Part shown: positions 1-9,399 of the stretch, piece by piece
How positions within the stretch are numbered: position 1 is the first letter of the stretch
Layout: every line of letters begins with the position of its first letter
NCBI RefSeq assembly: GCF_036227405.1
Contig: NZ_CP109473.1
Span: 3,224,001-3,288,000, forward strand
DNA length: 64,000 nt
DNA from: Streptomyces sp. NBC_01460
GTDB lineage: Bacteria; Actinomycetota; Actinomycetes; Streptomycetales; Streptomycetaceae
Direction of reading: 5' to 3'
Program-made: the position numbers and the translations under genes
Notes under the pieces: generated by a model
The model's database searches: none
The model's input: the letters and a program-made list of their open reading frames with translations, nothing else
Told to the model about the DNA's origin: nothing

Positions 1-78
1 TACACGGCGGCACCCGGCAGCGAGGCCGCCGCCCGGCTCGGTCTGCTCGACGTCATCGGCACCCAGGCCATGACGTGA
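1..78 (+). CDS. C-terminal end of an unrecognised protein (partial)
   Basis: An open frame runs from the first base of the window to a TGA at 76-78 and codes the last 25 residues of a protein whose start lies outside the window. The tail reads ...GSEAARLGLLDVIGTQAMT. Its third-position G/C bias is like a real Streptomyces gene and it stops 19 bp before the convergent RCC1-type gene. The tail is too short to assign a family. A sugar-metabolism protein would fit the aldolase and DeoR regulator nearby, but that is a guess. Confidence 0.5.
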   Translation, partial: YTAAPGSEAAARLGLLDVIGTQAMT

Positions 79-97
79 ACCACCGCGCGGCGCCCTC

Positions 98-1042
98 TCA
101 GCCCTTCAGGGCGTAGGCCGAGTTCGGACCTGCCGCGATGGCGGTGACCCCGGACTTCACCGAGCTCGGGGTCGACGCGTCACTGCGTCCGCTGCCCCAG
201 GCGAGTACCTTGCCGTTCTTCAGCGCCAGGCTGTACCACTCGCCCGAGGCGATCGCCGACACCCCGGACAGGGCCTCCTGAGGCACCGTGGTCTGGCTGT
301 AGCGGTTGTCGCCCCAGGCGATGACCTTGCCGCCCTTGAGCGCCAGGCTGTGGAAGAGGCCGCCGGCGACCTCGTCCACACCGGACCGCGCCTCCGCGGG
401 CACCGTGGTCTGGCCGAAGTAGTTGTCGCCCCAGGCGATCACCCCGCCGTTCTTCACGGCGAACGCGGTGTAGAGGCTCCCGGACGTGGCGGTGACCCCC
501 GACAGGGCTTCGGCGGGGACGGTCGTCAGGCCGTTCCAGTCCCGGCCCCAGGCGATCACCTCGCCGTCCTTCAACGCCAGGCTGACCAGGCCGGCTCCCG
601 CTATCGCGTCCACGCCGGACCGGGCCTCGGCGGGCACATCCGTCTGTCCGTACTCGTCGCTGCCCCAGGCGATGACCTCGCCGTCCTTGAGCGCCAGGCT
701 GTGGTCGTCCCCCGCCGCGATGGCGTCCACACCCGACTGTGTCGCGGCGGGCATCGTCAGCTGGCCGTCGAAGTTCGCTCCCCAGCCCAGCACCCGGCCG
801 TCCTTCAGCGCCAGCCCGTGGACGTACCCGCCCGCGATCGCGTCGACGCCCGACTTCAGCTCGGCCGGAACGGTGCCCTCGCCGTAGTCGTTGTTCCCGC
901 CCCAGGAGATGACCGCGTCCGCGGCGGGCGCCACCACGGACGGCTCGGCCGCGGCAGCGGGGCCGCCTGCCATGACGGCCAGGAGGCCGCTCATCAGCAA
1001 CGCTGCTCCGCATCTGTGGAGTCGGACGATTCCGTTCGGCAT
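98..1042 (-). CDS. Secreted RCC1-repeat beta-propeller protein
   Basis: Encodes 314 residues. Residues 1-31 form a signal peptide with an Ala-rich cleavage region (GGPAAAAE), so the protein should be exported. The rest is seven copies of a 38-39 residue unit carrying the pattern ALKDGxVxAWGxN...GQ...VPxEAxSGVDAIAxG. Seven units are what an RCC1-type propeller needs to close, although these units are shorter than the 51-68 residues of eukaryotic RCC1. There is no catalytic domain, so the role is probably binding or scaffolding at the cell surface; the ligand is unknown. The ATG start sits directly before the signal peptide. It stands alone, convergent to the partial gene before it and divergent from the aldolase gene. 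Confidence 0.85.
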   Translation of the reverse strand: MPNGIVRLHRCGAALLMSGLLAVMAGGPAAAAEPSVVAPAADAVISWGGNNDYGEGTVPAELKSGVDAIAGGYVHGLALKDGRVLGWGANFDGQLTMPAATQSGVDAIAAGDDHSLALKDGEVIAWGSDEYGQTDVPAEARSGVDAIAGAGLVSLALKDGEVIAWGRDWNGLTTVPAEALSGVTATSGSLYTAFAVKNGGVIAWGDNYFGQTTVPAEARSGVDEVAGGLFHSLALKGGKVIAWGDNRYSQTTVPQEALSGVSAIASGEWYSLALKNGKVLAWGSGRSDASTPSSVKSGVTAIAAGPNSAYALKG

Positions 1043-1300
1043 GGATCAACCCTCGCAAGGTCGTCGTGGATCCCGGGTGTGTGCCTCATCCAAGTCCAAC
1101 AGAGCGCCCTCCAGAGGGAGTTAATCGGCCAACCGCGGGCGCGAGAGAACCACGAGAGCGCATGCGCCCCAGGGGTAACAGCTCCGGATCCAGGGGAATC
1201 CGCGCCGCACTTTTCGTATCTGCTTCAAACGCGCTATAAATGAGCAACTTCGAGCACCATTCGCCTGGGTTCACGCAGCCCGCATCCGCGAAGGACGCCC

Positions 1301-2143
1301 ATGCCGCTCATATCCACCGGTGAGATCACGCACGGCGCACGGACCGGCGCGACCGGCGTCGGAGCCTTCAACGTCGTACAGATCGAACACGCGCAGGCCA
1401 TCGTGGGCGGGGCGGAGACCGCCGGACTGCCGGTGATCCTTCAGATCAGCGAGAACACCGCCCGCTATCACGGCGCCCTCGAACCGATCGGGCTCGCCTC
1501 GCTCGCCGTCGCCCGCGCCGCGGGCGTGCCCGTGGCCGTGCACCTCGACCACGCCGAGTCGGCCGGGCTGGTGCGCGAGGCCGTCCGGCTCGGCTTCACC
1601 TCCGTCATGTTCGACGCGTCGGCGCTCCCGTACGACGACAACGTCGCCGCGACCCGCGAGATCACCGCCTACTGCCACGACCACGGCGTCTGGGTGGAGG
1701 CGGAACTCGGCGAGATCGGCGGCAAGGACGGGGCGCACGCCCCCGGCGTGCGGACCGATCCGGACGAGGCGCGGGCGTTCGTCGAGGCCACGGCCGTCGA
1801 CGCGCTGGCCGTGGCCGTCGGCAGTTCCCACGCGATGCTGACCCGCGACGCCGTCCTCGACCTCGCCCTCATCGCCCGGCTGCGCGACGCGGTGGGCGTA
1901 CCGCTCGTCCTGCACGGTTCCTCGGGCGTCGGGGACACGGGCCTCGCCGCGGCGGTCGGCGCGGGCATGACGAAGGTCAACATCTCGACGCACCTGAACA
2001 AGCTGTTCACCAGGGCCGTACGCGCCCACCTGGACACCCACGCCGATGCCGCCGACCCCCGCGCCTACCTCGGCCCCGCGCGCGACGCGGTCGCCACGGA
2101 GGTGGCACGCCTGCTGGACGTCCTGGCCCGGCCCGCGGGATAG
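1301..2143 (+). CDS. Class II fructose/tagatose-bisphosphate aldolase
   Basis: A 280-residue zinc aldolase of the FbaA/GatY/KbaY family, which cleaves ketose 1,6-bisphosphates to dihydroxyacetone phosphate and an aldehyde phosphate. Visible motifs are the metal/catalytic segment HLDHAES (H81, D83, H84), AELGEIGGKDG near residue 135, a zinc histidine in LHGSSGV (H205), and the phosphate-binding KVNISTHLN near 226. The length fits the family. The neighbouring DeoR gene starts 27 bp downstream and probably regulates it as part of a sugar catabolism locus. Whether the substrate is fructose- or tagatose-bisphosphate cannot be told from the sequence. Confidence 0.88.
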   Translation: MPLISTGEITHGARTGATGVGAFNVVQIEHAQAIVGGAETAGLPVILQISENTARYHGALEPIGLASLAVARAAGVPVAVHLDHAESAGLVREAVRLGFTSVMFDASALPYDDNVAATREITAYCHDHGVWVEAELGEIGGKDGAHAPGVRTDPDEARAFVEATAVDALAVAVGSSHAMLTRDAVLDLALIARLRDAVGVPLVLHGSSGVGDTGLAAAVGAGMTKVNISTHLNKLFTRAVRAHLDTHADAADPRAYLGPARDAVATEVARLLDVLARPAG

Positions 2144-2169
2144 GGTTTGCCGCGAGCAAGGAGGACCAG

Positions 2170-2949
2170 GTGGCGGCACACACCCGATGGACCCGGCTGC
2201 TGGAGATCCTCAGCGACCAGGGCCACCTCGACGTACTCGACGCCGCCGAACAGCTCGGCTGTTCCGCCGCCACCGTGCGCCGCGACCTGGACGAGCTGGC
2301 CCGGCAGAACCTGCTGACCCGCACCCGGGGCGGCGCGGTGGTGAGCGCCGTCGCCTACGACCTGCCGCTGCGCTACAAGGCGGCCCGCCGGGCCGACGAG
2401 AAGCAGCGCATCGCGAAGGCCGCGGCCGAACTGGTCCCCACGGGTTCCACCGTCGGCCTCAACGGCGGGACGACGACCTCGGAGGTCGCCAGGGAGCTGG
2501 CGCTGCGGCCGGAGCCGTCGGGCGGCGGCACGGCGCTGACCGTGGTCACCAACGCGATCAACATCGCCAACGAGCTGGCCGTCCGCCCCCAGGTGAAGAT
2601 CGTCGTCACCGGCGGGGTGGCCAGGCCGAACTCGTACGAACTCGTCGGGCCCCTGGTCGACTCCGTCCTGCGCACCTTCGCCCTCGACTACACGATCCTC
2701 GGTGTGGACGCGGTGCACCCCCGCTTCGGAGCGGCCACGCACGACGAGTCCGAGGCCGGCGCCAACCGTGCCCTCGCCGAGTGCGCGGGCACGGTCATCG
2801 TCGTCGCCGACTCCTCCAAGCTCGGCCGCCGCGCCTTCGCCCAGGTCTGCGGGACCGACGCGGTGTCCGTCCTGGTGACGGACAAGGACGCGCCCGAGGA
2901 CGTCGTCGAGCAGTTCACCGCCCTGGGGATCGACGTCCTGCGGGTGTGA
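2170..2949 (+). CDS. DeoR-family transcriptional regulator
   Basis: A 259-residue sugar-phosphate-responsive repressor. An N-terminal winged helix-turn-helix covers about residues 8-55 (LLEILSDQGHLDVLDAAEQL, then CSAATVRRDLDEL), followed by the DeoR C-terminal phosphosugar-sensor domain from about 75, with the family motif VGLNGGTTTSEVA. It starts at GTG 2170 with AAGGAGG at 2158-2164 as ribosome binding site. It lies directly behind the aldolase, so it most likely controls that locus in response to a phosphorylated sugar. Its stop codon lies in a 19-bp tandem duplication (2937-2974). Confidence 0.88.
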   Translation: MAAHTRWTRLLEILSDQGHLDVLDAAEQLGCSAATVRRDLDELARQNLLTRTRGGAVVSAVAYDLPLRYKAARRADEKQRIAKAAAELVPTGSTVGLNGGTTTSEVARELALRPEPSGGGTALTVVTNAINIANELAVRPQVKIVVTGGVARPNSYELVGPLVDSVLRTFALDYTILGVDAVHPRFGAATHDESEAGANRALAECAGTVIVVADSSKLGRRAFAQVCGTDAVSVLVTDKDAPEDVVEQFTALGIDVLRV

Positions 2950-2974
2950 CCCGGCCCTGCGGGTGTGACCCGGC
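2937..2974. repeat. Perfect 19-bp tandem duplication across the DeoR stop codon
   Basis: Bases 2937-2955 and 2956-2974 are identical (unit CCTGCGGGTGTGACCCGGC). The first copy contains the last codons and stop of the DeoR gene; the second is non-coding. It looks like a recent slippage or duplication event with no effect on the protein. Confidence 0.8.
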
Positions 2975-2980
2975 GGCTGG

Positions 2981-3511
2981 TCAGCGGTAGTCCTCCGGGT
3001 GGCCCTGCATCCAGGTGTTGACGCGGTCCCGGGTGCCGAGGAGCTCCGAGCGGTGCTTCTCCAGGTTGGGCGTGGAGACGTCGCCGCCCAGCCCCTTGCG
3101 CAGGGTGCCGATCCAGGCCAGGGGCTCCTCGAAGTGACCGGGGCCCTGCTTGTCCGCCTTCATCGCCTTGCCCAGGCCGTCCAGTTCCTCGTCGACCCGG
3201 CCCAGGAAGTAGGCGCAGTTCCCGTCGCCGGGGGTGCAGCCGTCCTGGTAGGTCGCCTGGAGCCCGGCGAAGGCGTCACGGACCAGCTCCGGCGCGTCCG
3301 GGTCCGCCTGGATGACGAGCGTCGGTGTGGGCGAGGGGGTCGGCATCAGGGACGCCTGCGCCTCTTGCGCCGCCGCCGCGGCCTCGGACGGGTCCACGTA
3401 CGGGACGTCACCGCCCGGCCCGTCGGTGGTGGTCGCCGCGCCGCAGCCCACCAGGAACGCTCCCAGAAGCACGGCCGGTATCGCGGCGCGCAGGCCGGTA
3501 CGGATCATCAT
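2981..3511 (-). CDS. Putative lipoprotein, function unknown
   Basis: A 176-residue protein with a lipoprotein signal: basic N-terminus, hydrophobic core AIPAVLLGAFL, and a lipobox LVGC with C23 as the lipidation site. After the lipobox comes a low-complexity linker rich in Ala, Pro and Thr, then a helical region with two cysteines (DGCTPGDGNC) that may form a disulfide. I do not recognise a family. ATG 3511 is used; a second ATG follows immediately. It is convergent with the DeoR gene and ends 32 bp after it. Confidence 0.7.
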   Translation of the reverse strand: MMIRTGLRAAIPAVLLGAFLVGCGAATTTDGPGGDVPYVDPSEAAAAAQEAQASLMPTPSPTPTLVIQADPDAPELVRDAFAGLQATYQDGCTPGDGNCAYFLGRVDEELDGLGKAMKADKQGPGHFEEPLAWIGTLRKGLGGDVSTPNLEKHRSELLGTRDRVNTWMQGHPEDYR

Positions 3512-3557
3512 GAGGCCCCCCTCGTCAGTTGGCCCAGACCTTATCCCGCCAGGTCGT

Positions 3558-4148
3558 TCAGCGGGCGACGAGGCTCTGCAGTGCAGGGGCGTACAGGTCC
3601 GCGAGGTGCTCGGCCGTCGCGTGGGAGCCCGCGCCCTCGCGGTGCAGGCTCAGGGTGGCGCCCAGGCCGATGAGGTGGCCGGCGATCAGCTCGGCGCGCA
3701 GGGCGCGTTCGCGGCCGGGGAGACGTGCGGTCAGGCGCGCGGTGACCTGCTCGTGGAAGCGGTCGCGGAGCAGGGAGCGCTCGTCGTGGTTGCCGAGGGA
3801 GAAGACGACCCGCAACAGAGGGTCCCCCTTCTGCTCCCGGCGCCGGCGTACGAGGGTCAGCACCATGTGGCGGCCCAGCCCGTCGAGCGGGGCGTCGAAC
3901 AGCTCGTCGGCGGCCGGACCGAAGTCGGCGACCGTGTTGAAGAGTTCCTCCTTGCGCCCGAAGTGCTTCACCACGAGCGACGCGCTCACCCCCGCGTCGG
4001 CCGCGATGCCGCGGATCGTCACCTCCGCGTAGGGCCGCTGCGTGAACGCACGGCGGGCGGCGAGGAGGATCGCGTCCTTGCCCGTGGCCGCAGCTTCCGT
4101 GACTGCGCCCCCGGCTACCGGCGTCGTCGTGGTGGTTCGGGCGGTCAT
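3558..4148 (-). CDS. TetR-family repressor of the adjacent efflux pump
   Basis: A 196-residue TetR/AcrR regulator. The helix-turn-helix lies at about residues 25-70 (AILLAARRAFTQRPYAEVTI, then GVSASLVVKHFGRKEELF). The rest is a ligand-binding helical domain unlike any specific subfamily I know. Its ATG at 4148 overlaps the TGA of the upstream MFS gene in an ATGA junction, so the two are co-transcribed and translationally coupled. The near-perfect inverted repeat at 5643-5688 upstream of the MFS gene is the obvious candidate operator, which would make the operon autoregulated and drug-inducible. Confidence 0.9.
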   Translation of the reverse strand: MTARTTTTTPVAGGAVTEAAATGKDAILLAARRAFTQRPYAEVTIRGIAADAGVSASLVVKHFGRKEELFNTVADFGPAADELFDAPLDGLGRHMVLTLVRRRREQKGDPLLRVVFSLGNHDERSLLRDRFHEQVTARLTARLPGRERALRAELIAGHLIGLGATLSLHREGAGSHATAEHLADLYAPALQSLVAR

Positions 4149-5617
4149 GCGCCCTCCTGGATCGGCATCGGCCGCGTACGGCCGCTGCTCCTGCGTTTCC
4201 CCCCGACCGTACCCGCACCCGCGCGGGTGCCCGGAAGGCACAGCGTCACGGCGAGGCCCAGCAGGGCCGCTCCCGCCGCGATCAGGAAGACCAGTTGGTA
4301 GGCCCCGAGCGTCGGGGCCTCGTGGCCCGCCGCCAGGAACGTCATGTCGGCGAGCACGGCGGCCACCGTGGCGCTGCAGAACGCCTGGCCGACCGAACGC
4401 ATCAGGGTGTTGAGCCCGTTGGCGGCGCCCGTCTCGCTGACGGGGACCCCCCGCATCACCAGCGCCGGGAGCGCGGAGTAGGCGATCGCCGTGCCCGCCG
4501 CGACGACCGTGGCGCCCGCGATGATCGTCCAGAGGCTGTGGCTGGTGAAGTACCGCACGACATAACCGACGGCGATGATCACGGAGGCCAGCGCGAGACT
4601 GGTCCTCGGGCCGTGCTTGCCGGAGATCCGGGCGGACACCGGCGAGAGCAGCACCATCGTGACGCCGCCCGGGAGCATGCACAGCCCGCTGACGACGAGC
4701 GAGGCGCCGAGCCCGTAGCCGGTCGTCCTCGGCTCCTGCACCATCTGGCCGGTGACCAGGGAGTTGGCGTAGAACGCGAAGCCGATCAGCAGGGCCGCGA
4801 TGTTGGTGAGCAGCACGGCGGGGCGGGCCGAGACCCGCAGGTCGACCATGGGGGTGCGCACCCGGAGCTCGTACGCCCCCCACACCAGCGCGATGACCAC
4901 GGCGGCGGCGAGCAGGCCGAGGGTGGTCACTGATGTCCAGCCCCAGCCGCCGCCCTGGGTGACGGCGAGCAGCAGGCAGACCAGCGCGGCGGTCAGGCCC
5001 AGCGCGCCCAGCACGTCGAACCGGCCCCGGGAGCGGATCGGGGACTCCGGTACGAAGCGCAGGACCAGGACGACGTCGAGGAGGCCGATGGCGCCGGAGA
5101 CCCAGAACATGGTGTGCCACTCGAAGTTCTGGATGACCACCGCCGCGACGGGCAGGCCCACGGCCGCGCCGATGCCCATCGTGGAGCTCATCAGCGCGAC
5201 CGCGGAGAGCACCCGCTCGGGGGGCAGTTCGTCGCGCAGGATGCTGATGCCGAGGGGCACGACGGCGATGGCGGCACCCTGCAGGGCGCGTCCGGCGATC
5301 AGCACGCCGATCTGCGAGCTGACGGCGCAGAGCACGGAGCCCACGACGAGGACCCCCAGGGAGGCGACGAGGACGCGCCGCTTGCCGTACATGTCGCCGG
5401 CCCTGCCGAGCACGGGGGTGAACACCGCACCGGTGAGGAGGGTGACCGTGACCAGCCAGCTGGCGGCCGAGGGGGTGGCGCCGGTGAGCTCCGGTATGTG
5501 CGGGAGCAGCGGGACGACGATCGTCTGCATGATCGCGACCACGACGCCGCAGAAGGCCAGGACGCCGACGGCGAGGCGTGGGTGGTGCGGGGCGGCGGCG
5601 GGGGCGGGTGCGGTCAT
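4145..5617 (-). CDS. MFS drug-efflux transporter (DHA2/EmrB-QacA type)
   Basis: About 490 residues with many hydrophobic segments. The motif LLTGAVFTPVLGRAGDMYGK after TM2 is the MFS motif A region. Size and layout suggest the 14-TM DHA2 drug:H+ antiporter group. The longer frame extends upstream, but ATG 5617 is preferred because TACGGAG lies just before it and the hydrophobic part begins soon after; upstream starts would put the operator inside the coding region. It is first in an operon with the TetR gene and divergent from argG. The natural substrate is unknown. Confidence 0.88.
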   Translation of the reverse strand: MTAPAPAAAPHHPRLAVGVLAFCGVVVAIMQTIVVPLLPHIPELTGATPSAASWLVTVTLLTGAVFTPVLGRAGDMYGKRRVLVASLGVLVVGSVLCAVSSQIGVLIAGRALQGAAIAVVPLGISILRDELPPERVLSAVALMSSTMGIGAAVGLPVAAVVIQNFEWHTMFWVSGAIGLLDVVLVLRFVPESPIRSRGRFDVLGALGLTAALVCLLLAVTQGGGWGWTSVTTLGLLAAAVVIALVWGAYELRVRTPMVDLRVSARPAVLLTNIAALLIGFAFYANSLVTGQMVQEPRTTGYGLGASLVVSGLCMLPGGVTMVLLSPVSARISGKHGPRTSLALASVIIAVGYVVRYFTSHSLWTIIAGATVVAAGTAIAYSALPALVMRGVPVSETGAANGLNTLMRSVGQAFCSATVAAVLADMTFLAAGHEAPTLGAYQLVFLIAAGAALLGLAVTLCLPGTRAGAGTVGGKRRSSGRTRPMPIQEGA

Positions 5618-5642
5618 CGGGGCTCCGTACACGGGAGGAAGA

Positions 5643-7221
<1,579 letters not shown>

Positions 7222-7232
7222 CCGGGGCCCCG

Positions 7233-7259
7233 GGCCGCCCGGCCTCCGGGCGGGCGGCC
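7233..7259 (+). terminator. Hairpin after argG
   Basis: GGCCGCCC at 7233-7240 pairs with GGGCGGCC at 7252-7259. It lies 12 bp after the argG stop. There is no T-run, as is common for Streptomyces hairpin terminators. Confidence 0.5.
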
Positions 7260-7298
7260 TATCCTCGGATCCCCGGACGGAGACGCAGGAGAGCGAAG

Positions 7299-7610
7299 GT
7301 GGCGGCAATGGCGAAGGTCCCGGCAGCGGCAGTGGCGGCGGGCGGTCTCGTCGGCGGGTACGGAATCGCCCGCTGGACGAAGAAGCGCCCGCTGGGGGGC
7401 GTCGCACTGGCGGCCGCCGGCTCGGTCGCCGCGTACGGATGGAACCGGCAGGCCGGCGCCAAGGCGGCCACCGGGCTGACCGTCGCCTATGTCGCCGCGT
7501 TCGCCGGATCGCACCCGCTCGCCAAGAAGGTCGGCGCCTGGCCTGCGGTGTTCGCCGTCGCCGGCGGGGTCGCCGCCGCGTCCTGGGCCGTCACCCGGCG
7601 CAGCGCCTGA
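7299..7610 (+). CDS. Small Ala/Gly-rich membrane protein, function unknown
   Basis: A 103-residue hydrophobic protein with three or four short Ala/Gly-rich membrane segments (for example AAAVAAGGLVGGYGIA and AVFAVAGGVAAASWAV). It starts at GTG 7299 behind AGGAGAG; an internal ATG at 7308 is an alternative. It has typical Streptomyces codon use. I do not recognise the family; similar short proteins occur next to argG in other Streptomyces as far as I recall. Confidence 0.6.
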   Translation: MAAMAKVPAAAVAAGGLVGGYGIARWTKKRPLGGVALAAAGSVAAYGWNRQAGAKAATGLTVAYVAAFAGSHPLAKKVGAWPAVFAVAGGVAAASWAVTRRSA

Positions 7611-7681
7611 CCACCGGCGACACCGCGCCTCCGGGCGGCGTCACACCCGCCGGACCACCGCGCCCCGCGCACCCCGCGCCG

Positions 7682-7712
7682 AAAAAAGTCCGTGCCCGGG
7701 GATTGAACACGG
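7682..7712 (-). terminator. Possible terminator of the DUF445 gene
   Basis: Read on the minus strand, CCGTG and CACGG flank a loop and are followed by ACTTTTTT, a six-T run that is rare in this genome. It lies about 85 bp after the DUF445 stop. The stem is short, so this is tentative. Confidence 0.35.
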
Positions 7713-7794
7713 GCCGCGTGGGGTGCGTACTGAAGAGCAACTCCCCGCGTGACCCGGGGGCGTGTCCGTGACGACAGCACGGCCACGCCTCCGG

Positions 7795-9246
7795 TCAGCC
7801 CCCCAGCGCGTGGGACACCGTATAGATCGCCAGGCCCGCCAGCGCGCCCACCACGGTGCCGTTGATCCGGATGAACTGCAGGTCGCGGCCGATGTGCGCC
7901 TCGATCTTCTTCGACGTCTGGTCCGCGTCCCACCCGGCCACCGTGTCGCTGATCAGCGAGGTGATCTCCGTGCGGTACGTCGTGACGACGTACGCCGCCG
8001 CGTCCTCCAGCCAGCCCTCCAGCTTCGCCTGGAGCCGCTCGTCCGTGGACAGCCTGGCGCCCAGCGACATCAGCGAGGCCCGGGCCCGCAGCCGCAGCTC
8101 GCTCCGCTCGTCCTCGGCGGCCGTGATGATCATCGTACGTACGGAGGACCACGCGGAGGCGATGACGTCCTGGACCTCACCGCGCCCCAGGATCTCCGAC
8201 TTCAGCCGCTCCACCCGGGCCCGGGTGTCCGAATCCGTCTGGAGGTCGGCGGCGAAGTCCGTCAGGAACGTGTCGATCGAGCCGCGTGCAGGATGGCCCG
8301 GCATGTCACGCATCTCCGTGACGAAGCGCAGGAGTTCCTTGTAGACCCGCTCCCCCACCCTCTTGTCGACGAACCGCGGCGTCCAGCCGGGCGCCCCGCC
8401 CTGCACCGCGTCCATCACGGAGTCACCGTGCAGGACCAGCCAGTCGTGCGCCCGTACACAGACGAGGTCGACCACCTTGCGGTGCCCGCCGTCCGAGACG
8501 ATCTTCTCCAGCATCTTGCCCATGCCCGGGCCGACTTCCACCGCGTCCGCCCGCCGGGTGATCGCCTCCCCGACCACCGCCTGCACATCGGAGTCCCGCA
8601 GCACGGTCAGCGCGCCGCGCAGCGCGGTGGCCAGCTCGGCGGTGACCCGGTCCGCGTGTTCCGGCTCCGCCAGCCACGCTCCGAGGCGAGAACCGACGCC
8701 CAGCGCGTGAATTCGGTCACGAACGACGTCTCCGGAGAGAAAATTCTCGCCGACGAAGGAACCGAGTGACTCCCCCAACTGGTCCTTCTTGGTAGGAATG
8801 ATGGCAGTGTGCGGAATGGGCAGACCGAGCGGGCGCCGGAAGAGCGCCGTGACGGCGAACCAGTCCGCCAACGCACCGACCATCCCCGCCTCGGCAGCCG
8901 CTGCGACGTAGCCCGGCCAGCCGCCCACACCCGCGTTCTCCGCCCAGGTGGCGAGGACGTACACGACAGCGACGAGCAGGAGCAGACCTGTGGCGGTGGT
9001 CTTCATGCGGCGCACACCACGCCGCTTCTCCTCATCGGCGGCGGTGTACGCGAACCCGCCCAGCGACGGCCTCGGCCGCACGCCGGGCGCTCCGGCCGCC
9101 ACGGCGGGCCCCGCCCCGGCGCCCTCCGGCCCCGGAGCCGGCGGCCCGTCGGGCGCGGCACCGATGCCCGGCGGCGAGGCCCCGGGCCGTCGGGGCCCGT
9201 GGCCGCCCGGCCCGGATCCCGTTCCCTGTCCCGCGTCCTGTTCCAT
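7795..9246 (-). CDS. DUF445 family membrane protein
   Basis: About 483 residues. A Pro/Gly-rich, probably disordered N-terminal 70 residues precede a membrane segment (TGLLLLVAVVYVLATW). Then comes the DUF445 signature GALADWFAVTALFRRPLGLP and a long helical region, ending in a second C-terminal membrane segment (TVVGALAGLAIYTVSHALGG). DUF445 proteins are inner-membrane proteins of unknown function; the middle part probably forms a long helical arm. ATG 9246 is chosen because GGTGGAG precedes it; GTG 9255 is an in-frame alternative three codons longer. It is divergent from the esterase gene. Confidence 0.85.
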   Translation of the reverse strand: MEQDAGQGTGSGPGGHGPRRPGASPPGIGAAPDGPPAPGPEGAGAGPAVAAGAPGVRPRPSLGGFAYTAADEEKRRGVRRMKTTATGLLLLVAVVYVLATWAENAGVGGWPGYVAAAAEAGMVGALADWFAVTALFRRPLGLPIPHTAIIPTKKDQLGESLGSFVGENFLSGDVVRDRIHALGVGSRLGAWLAEPEHADRVTAELATALRGALTVLRDSDVQAVVGEAITRRADAVEVGPGMGKMLEKIVSDGGHRKVVDLVCVRAHDWLVLHGDSVMDAVQGGAPGWTPRFVDKRVGERVYKELLRFVTEMRDMPGHPARGSIDTFLTDFAADLQTDSDTRARVERLKSEILGRGEVQDVIASAWSSVRTMIITAAEDERSELRLRARASLMSLGARLSTDERLQAKLEGWLEDAAAYVVTTYRTEITSLISDTVAGWDADQTSKKIEAHIGRDLQFIRINGTVVGALAGLAIYTVSHALGG

Positions 9247-9399
9247 CCGCTCCACCCGTCCGCGTACGCGTCACGCCGTGCCGTACGCATTGTCCCTACC
9301 TCACCTACTCCCGGGCCGCACGTCGAGTTCCCCGGGGCCTGTCGCATCATGAGAACAACCCGAACAACGGGCCGGACACCACAAGGAGAACCACCGCAG

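Noticed and set aside
7682..7745. tRNA-like sequence on the minus strand (GTTCAATCC near 7700)
   Set aside because: Only the T-loop-like part fits; no acceptor or anticodon stem can be built. A terminator reading is better.
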